In this document: in pieces, positions 59,844 through 64,000 of the stretch
How positions within the stretch are numbered: the stretch's first letter is position 1
How the letters are laid out: the number at the start of each line of letters is the position of its first letter
NCBI RefSeq assembly: GCF_000226095.1
Contig: NC_016478.1
Coordinates: 2,780,001 to 2,844,000 of the forward strand
Source: Thermothelomyces thermophilus ATCC 42464
Lineage: Eukaryota; Ascomycota; Sordariomycetes; Sordariales; Chaetomiaceae
Direction: 5' to 3'
Length of the DNA: 64,000 bases
Notes under the pieces: model-generated
Seen by the model: the letters and a program-made list of their open reading frames with translations, nothing else
Told to the model about the DNA's origin: nothing
Database searches by the model: none
Program-made: the position numbers and the translations under genes

Positions 59844-60955
59844 ATGGCCGTCGCAGTTCTTGTCTCTCGCAACGATGCGCTGAGAACACACCCTCCCGCG
59901 GGTGACGCGAGACTCTCTGTAAATGGCTCCAACTGGCTCTTTACCGTCACGAGCATTTTCGGGCTCGCTACTGTAAGTCGACCGACCCTTGTTGTCACCA
60001 TCATGACTACCTACCTACCCACCTCCCTACCCCCTACTCCCTACTCCCTACCTACCAACCACCACCACCAACCACCACTACTGCGAACACCAATAATGAA
60101 CCGCCACTACTAACACAATCCTCTTCTTCGCGATAGCTCATCTTCTGGGCCCTCAAGTTCCGCGCCCGCAGCGGAGAGCGCTTCTTCCACTACCTCTTCA
60201 TCATCACCAGCTTGACCGGCCTGATCGCCTACTATGCCATGGCCTCCGACCTGGCGTGGGTGCCGATCCGGCAGGCCAACTCGGTCGGCCACAGCGGGCT
60301 CGTCCGGCAGATCTTCTGGGCCAAGTACGTCTTCTGGGTGGTCGCCTTCCCGGCCATCGTCATCGCCCTCGGCGTCCTGTCCGGCGTCTCCTGGGCCACC
60401 ATCGTCTACAACGTCGCCCTCACCTGGACCTGGGTCATCGGCTACCTCGTGGCCGCCTTCACGCCGTCCAACTTCAAGTGGGGCTTCTTCGCCTGGGCCT
60501 TCCTCGCCCACATCTTCGCGCTCGTCTCGCTCTGGGTCCGCGGCGGCAGCGCTGCGGACCGCGTCGGCATCCGCCGCGACTACTTCGCCCTCACCGGCTG
60601 GGTCACCTTCCTCTGGCTGATCTACCCGCTCGCCTGGGGCCTGACCGACGGCGGCAACTTCAACGGCGTCACCGGCAGCTTCATCTGGTTCGGCATCCTC
60701 GACATCCTCCTCTTCCTCGGCACCGGCTTCGCCATCATCTTCCGCTCCGGCCGCTGGGACTACGGCCGCCTCAACATCGCCTTCACCCAGTACGGCCGCG
60801 TCCCCGCCCAACCGGGCACCTTCCCCGAGAAGGCCGCCCCGCCGGCCGCTGCTGCCGGTGCCGGTGCCGCTCCCGCTCCCGCTCCCGCTGCCGCTCCCGC
60901 TGCCGGCCCGGCCACAACCACCGCCCCCACGGCCGCCAATACTGCTACTGTTTAA
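59844..60955 (+). CDS. HSP30/YRO2/MRH1-type opsin-related protein
   Basis: Exons 59844-59972 and 60137-60955 (164-nt intron with TACTAAC) give 315 aa with seven TM helices and an Ala/Pro-rich cytosolic tail. The family shares the microbial-rhodopsin fold; yeast members are stress-induced plasma-membrane proteins linked to tolerance of heat and weak acid and to Pma1 regulation. Helix C reads WAKYVFWVVAFPAIVIALG and helix G reads WFGILDILLFLGTGFAII. Aligned to bacteriorhodopsin, the retinal-binding Lys216 position is Phe236, the proton acceptor Asp85 is Phe and the donor Asp96 is Ala, while Asp232 matches Asp212. It therefore cannot bind retinal in the usual way and is not a light-driven pump. 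The first exon ends inside helix A. The start at 59844 follows an A-rich leader (CAAAAACAATGG). Confidence 0.92.
60003..60090 (+). repeat. CCTA/ACC-rich simple sequence in the HSP30-like intron
   Basis: Imperfect CTACCTACC, CCCTACTCC and ACCACC units with almost no G, lying between donor and branch point. It probably varies in length between isolates. Confidence 0.75.
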
Positions 60956-62066
60956 ATGAGCCAGTCTGTAGTCTCTCGCTCCGCTCACCCATTATTGGTG
61001 GCTGGTGTAGGAAAGGAAAAAGGGGGGGAGGAAGGAGGGTCAGCACTCCCCTTACTCCCCCCCCCTTTTTTTCCCATCGTTCTATTGACGCATGAGAGGA
61101 GAAAAGAGAGAAAAAAAAGGAGGAAGTAAAGCGTGTCATGAGTAACCAGGGGAAGAGAGAGAGGATGAGAGGATGAGAGGATGAGAAAACCGAGGAAAAG
61201 ATACCCGCGGTGGCGCTCCTTTTAGCCATGATTTTTGTGGTTCTTTTTTGGCCTGGTTTAAGATACCCCACGCTCGCTTGGCTAGACTCTTGAGAGTAGG
61301 AATGGGTTGGGACAGGAGAGATGTCTGTATAATGTTTAATATCTCGAGAAGCACGAGACACAAGCCTGTCAGTCATTTAGCAACCGACCAATTTAACGTC
61401 AATAGCGGTTCAAACAAAAATGTGACTGGACAAAAGAACCATGAGTCGCCGGAGAGGAACCTAGAACTACTATTACCCTGTTCACCCAGCGTAATAATGT
61501 TGATTGTATCATCGTAAAGCCGAGGACAGCCACGCGATTCGATTACACGGCGGGAGTCGAACGGCCCTTGATGCTTACTTGTATAGACACCGGCACAATA
61601 TGAAACACCAAGACCTCGATTGGCTGCTATGCAAGCTGGGTAACATAATAATTAACATCACATGGCAATAAACCTCAGCAGCCAAAAAAAAAAAAAAAAA
61701 ATAAGCAGGCCGGCCCAGCCGATCTGTCGTCTCCTGACTTCCACTACAGTCTGAGAGCCATGCCCCCGGATATCGTTCCCATTCATAACCCATAAACCTC
61801 GTAGCCACGGACGGTCTGAAGCATCGTCATCAGAGACAAAAAGAAACCAGCGCAAGAACGTAAACGCAACCCCTTGGACCCCTTGACAGCCTCCTTAACC
61901 ACGCTATGCACCCATATATCCCCTTTCGCACCAAGACCCAGCCAGCATGATCTCCCCGATCCCAGAGAGCGTTCAAGATAAGAAGAAATATCGAAAAGAC
62001 GGATCCTAAACACAAGACAAAAAAAGGAAAAGAAAACGGAAAACAGACAACGAACCGAGGTCGAGT
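60956..62066. other. Convergent intergenic region near the right end
   Basis: About 1.1 kb between two genes that face each other. It contains a short GATGAGAG triplet repeat (61160-61190) and an A-run (61685-61701). No credible coding frame. Confidence 0.5.
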
Positions 62067-64000
62067 CTAATCATCCCTCCTATCCTGCTCGTCATCCACC
62101 AAGATCACCACCGTCACAGTGGCCGCATACGCCTCGCGAATCGCACACGCCATGCTAGAGACGAACAGACAAAAACCGTCAGCACAACAACTTTGAATGG
62201 GCAGAGAGAGAGAGAGAGAGAAAAGAGAAACGGTTCGAAAGGAGGGAAAAAACTCACCAAGTCCTCCCCAGGTCCGCCACCACCGCGCTCAGCCCCCAAT
62301 GCGCGCACCACGCCCGCGCCAGCACCTCGTTGTCCGGCACGCCGAACGCCTCCACCACCAGCACCCGCTCGTCGTCCCCGCCGCTCAGCGTGTCGGGGCT
62401 CGAGACCCCCGTCGTCGTCGTCGTCGTCGTCGTCGTGGTACCGTGCTGCCCGTTGCGCCCCACGCTGCCGACGCCGTTCCAATCGCGCACCCTGACCAGC
62501 TGGTCCGCCTTGACGGGCGTGTAGGCGTAGTCGAAGAAGAGCGGGTGCGGGCCGTCGGAGCAGGGCCAGGCCGAGATGAAGGAGACGTCGAAGGCGAGGC
62601 GAAGCGGCCACGAGACTCCGTCGATGGCGAACTGCACCCAGGCGTCGTAGTACCGCGGGGCCGCTGCCGGCTTGGACGACGACGAGGAGCCGGGCGGGGC
62701 CGGGGAGGACGGGGTTGAGGAGGACGGGGTGTTGGTGGGCGCGGTGCTGTTGCCGTTGCCGTGGCCGTGGCCGCTCCCGCCGCACGGGCGCAGGCTGAGC
62801 AGCTCGATGCGGACAAGGTCGGCCAGGTACGCGTCGTCGTCGCGGTCCGGGGAGACGAGCGCGTACTCCTTGACGGGGAAGACCTGGGCTGGCGGACCGA
62901 GCGGATCGGAGCGCTCCGGCATCGACTGCACGTCTTCCGGGGTCACGCGGTCCGCCGGCGGGCGGCGCGCGCGGATGCGGGCGATCTGGTTGCGGCCGAG
63001 GTCGGCGGTCGGCCGGGCCGGGCCGACCCAGCCCGCCAGCGTGCGGCAGGTGGGCGCCAGGACCTTGCCGACGATGGAGGTCGCCGTCCAGTAGGTGTAG
63101 CTGTTGCGGTACTGGAAGCCGCAGCTCGGGTGGGCGTGGGTCAGCAGCGTCAGGTCGTCGGTCGCCCTGTCCGGGTCGATGTCGATGAGGGCGTTCATGA
63201 TGAGAAAGGTGAAGGTCGGGCCGGGCAGGACGAGCCCGCTAAAGAAGGCCATGGCGTGCGAGCTGACCAGGTCGAGGGTCGATTCCTCATCGCGCCGCTT
63301 GAGGCTGCCGAGCGTCTCGCTAAGGTTCGGCCACTTCATCATCTGCGCGAAGCGCTTCAGCATCTTGACCTGGCGTCTCTTAAGCTTGTACCGGAGCCGG
63401 ATGTTGTCCGGCTCGCTGCCGTACTCGTCGACCCGGATGTTGTCGCGCCACCTGCGGGCTAACGCCAGGTCCCATTGTATCTTCGGCGGGATCTGGGCCA
63501 GCAGCTTCTCCTTTGCTTCGATCAGGTGATGCCTCGACTGAATCCGGAGCTCCAGCTCGAGGCTGAGGAGCAGCTGGTGGCAGAACTTCCGGTACGTCTC
63601 GCGGTTGGCCGAGCTCGTGTCGAAGATGAACCTGGTGACGACCTGGTTCTTTGGCTCCCTGAAGTCCAGCCAGCCGGGCGTCGAGAGGACCATGATCAGG
63701 TCGATGATCTGCTTTTCTAGCGTCTTGTGCGGATTCGTATACTTGTCGGGGTCCTTGAGCAGCCGCTTGTAGAGATTCCTGTACATGAGCTCCTCGTCGT
63801 CGTCCTCCAGTCCGCGGTCCAGCTCCTTGAGCCGTGCAAATATGCCCTCGAGGCTGATCTCGCGGGGTGCCACCCCCGGGTTTACCATCTGTTTGAATGG
63901 CGGGATCACGCTTGCCCGACTCACCCAGTGATTGAGCGTGATGGTACCCGGGCGCTTGCCGAAACAGAACGAATAGCTCGGCTGCTCCAGCGTCTCCCAG
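62067..64000 (-). CDS. Unrecognised fungal protein, 5' part outside the window
   Basis: Partial: the frame is open at the right edge (C then TGG GAG...). Exons 64000-62258 and 62154-62067 (103-nt intron, GTGAGT...CTCTAG) give at least 609 aa. The join turns LGRT(W) into LGRTCMACAIREAYAATVTV, a much more natural end than the unspliced stop. I do not recognise a known domain. Visible: YSFCFGKRPGTITLNHWVSR at the edge, helix-rich charged segments (EGIFARLKELDRGLEDDDEE, LYKRLLKDPDKY), IFDTSSANRETYRKFCHQLL, FFSGLVLPGPTFTFLIMNAL (hydrophobic, possibly buried), LTHAHPSCGFQYRNSYTYWT, SWPLRLAFDVSFISAWPCSD and a cysteine-ended C-terminus. Between them are disordered Ser/Pro/Thr runs. The alternating ordered blocks look conserved, so this is a real gene of unknown function. 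Intracellular; no signal peptide visible in this part. Confidence 0.7.
62405..62437 (-). repeat. Trinucleotide repeat coding for a 10-Thr run
   Basis: GTC units on the plus strand (GAC on the other) read ACG/ACC threonine codons in the right-end gene. A coding microsatellite with probable length variation. Confidence 0.85.

Overview
The window is ordinary nuclear chromosome of a filamentous ascomycete, most likely a high-GC Sordariomycete (Chaetomiaceae or a close relative). Evidence: short spliceosomal introns (mostly 53-170 nt, GT-AG, CTAAC/CTGAC branch points), pyrimidine-rich leaders, widely spaced genes on both strands, and a typical fungal gene set (velvet VeA, Mga2/Spt23, VTC, Apc15, PREG-type cyclin). 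Gene models were spliced by hand from raw sequence by matching reading phase across introns; none was tested against transcripts. The genus is inference.

Layout, left to right. 0-10 kb, plus strand: the 3' part of TAD3 (tRNA adenosine deaminase subunit), an Nha1-type cation/H+ antiporter with signs of decay, and a 1,399-aa membrane-tethered Mga2/Spt23-like regulator (TIG domain, ankyrin repeats, C-terminal TM). 10-25 kb: a small LRAT/NlpC-like protein (minus), velvet regulator veA (plus) and a large disordered protein (plus). 25-36 kb, minus: a vacuolar transporter chaperone (SPX-VTC-DUF202) and the 2,126-aa glutamate synthase GLT1 in seven exons. 36.3-41.7 kb is gene-poor. 41-49 kb is compact: APC15 (plus), then BET1, CHZ1, EMC10 and a PHO80/PREG-like cyclin (all minus). 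51-64 kb: GID5/ARMC8/VID28 (plus), a relic of a BIM1/X325-like copper protein gene, a small kinase-like protein (minus), an HSP30/YRO2-type opsin-related protein (plus), and an unrecognised conserved-looking gene (minus) running off the right edge.

The genes do not form an operon or biosynthetic cluster. Two (VTC and the PREG-like cyclin) belong to phosphate homeostasis, and the VTC promoter carries a CACGTG box, but they lie 20 kb apart. I found no transposon, virus-like element, CRISPR array, rRNA or convincing tRNA gene. I also found no clearly new biological system. The most useful leads are the antiporter that lacks its ND aspartate, the LRAT-like cysteine-histidine protein, the PPAY motif in the Mga2 homologue, the opsin-related protein without retinal lysine, and clusters of short palindromic words in intergenic DNA.
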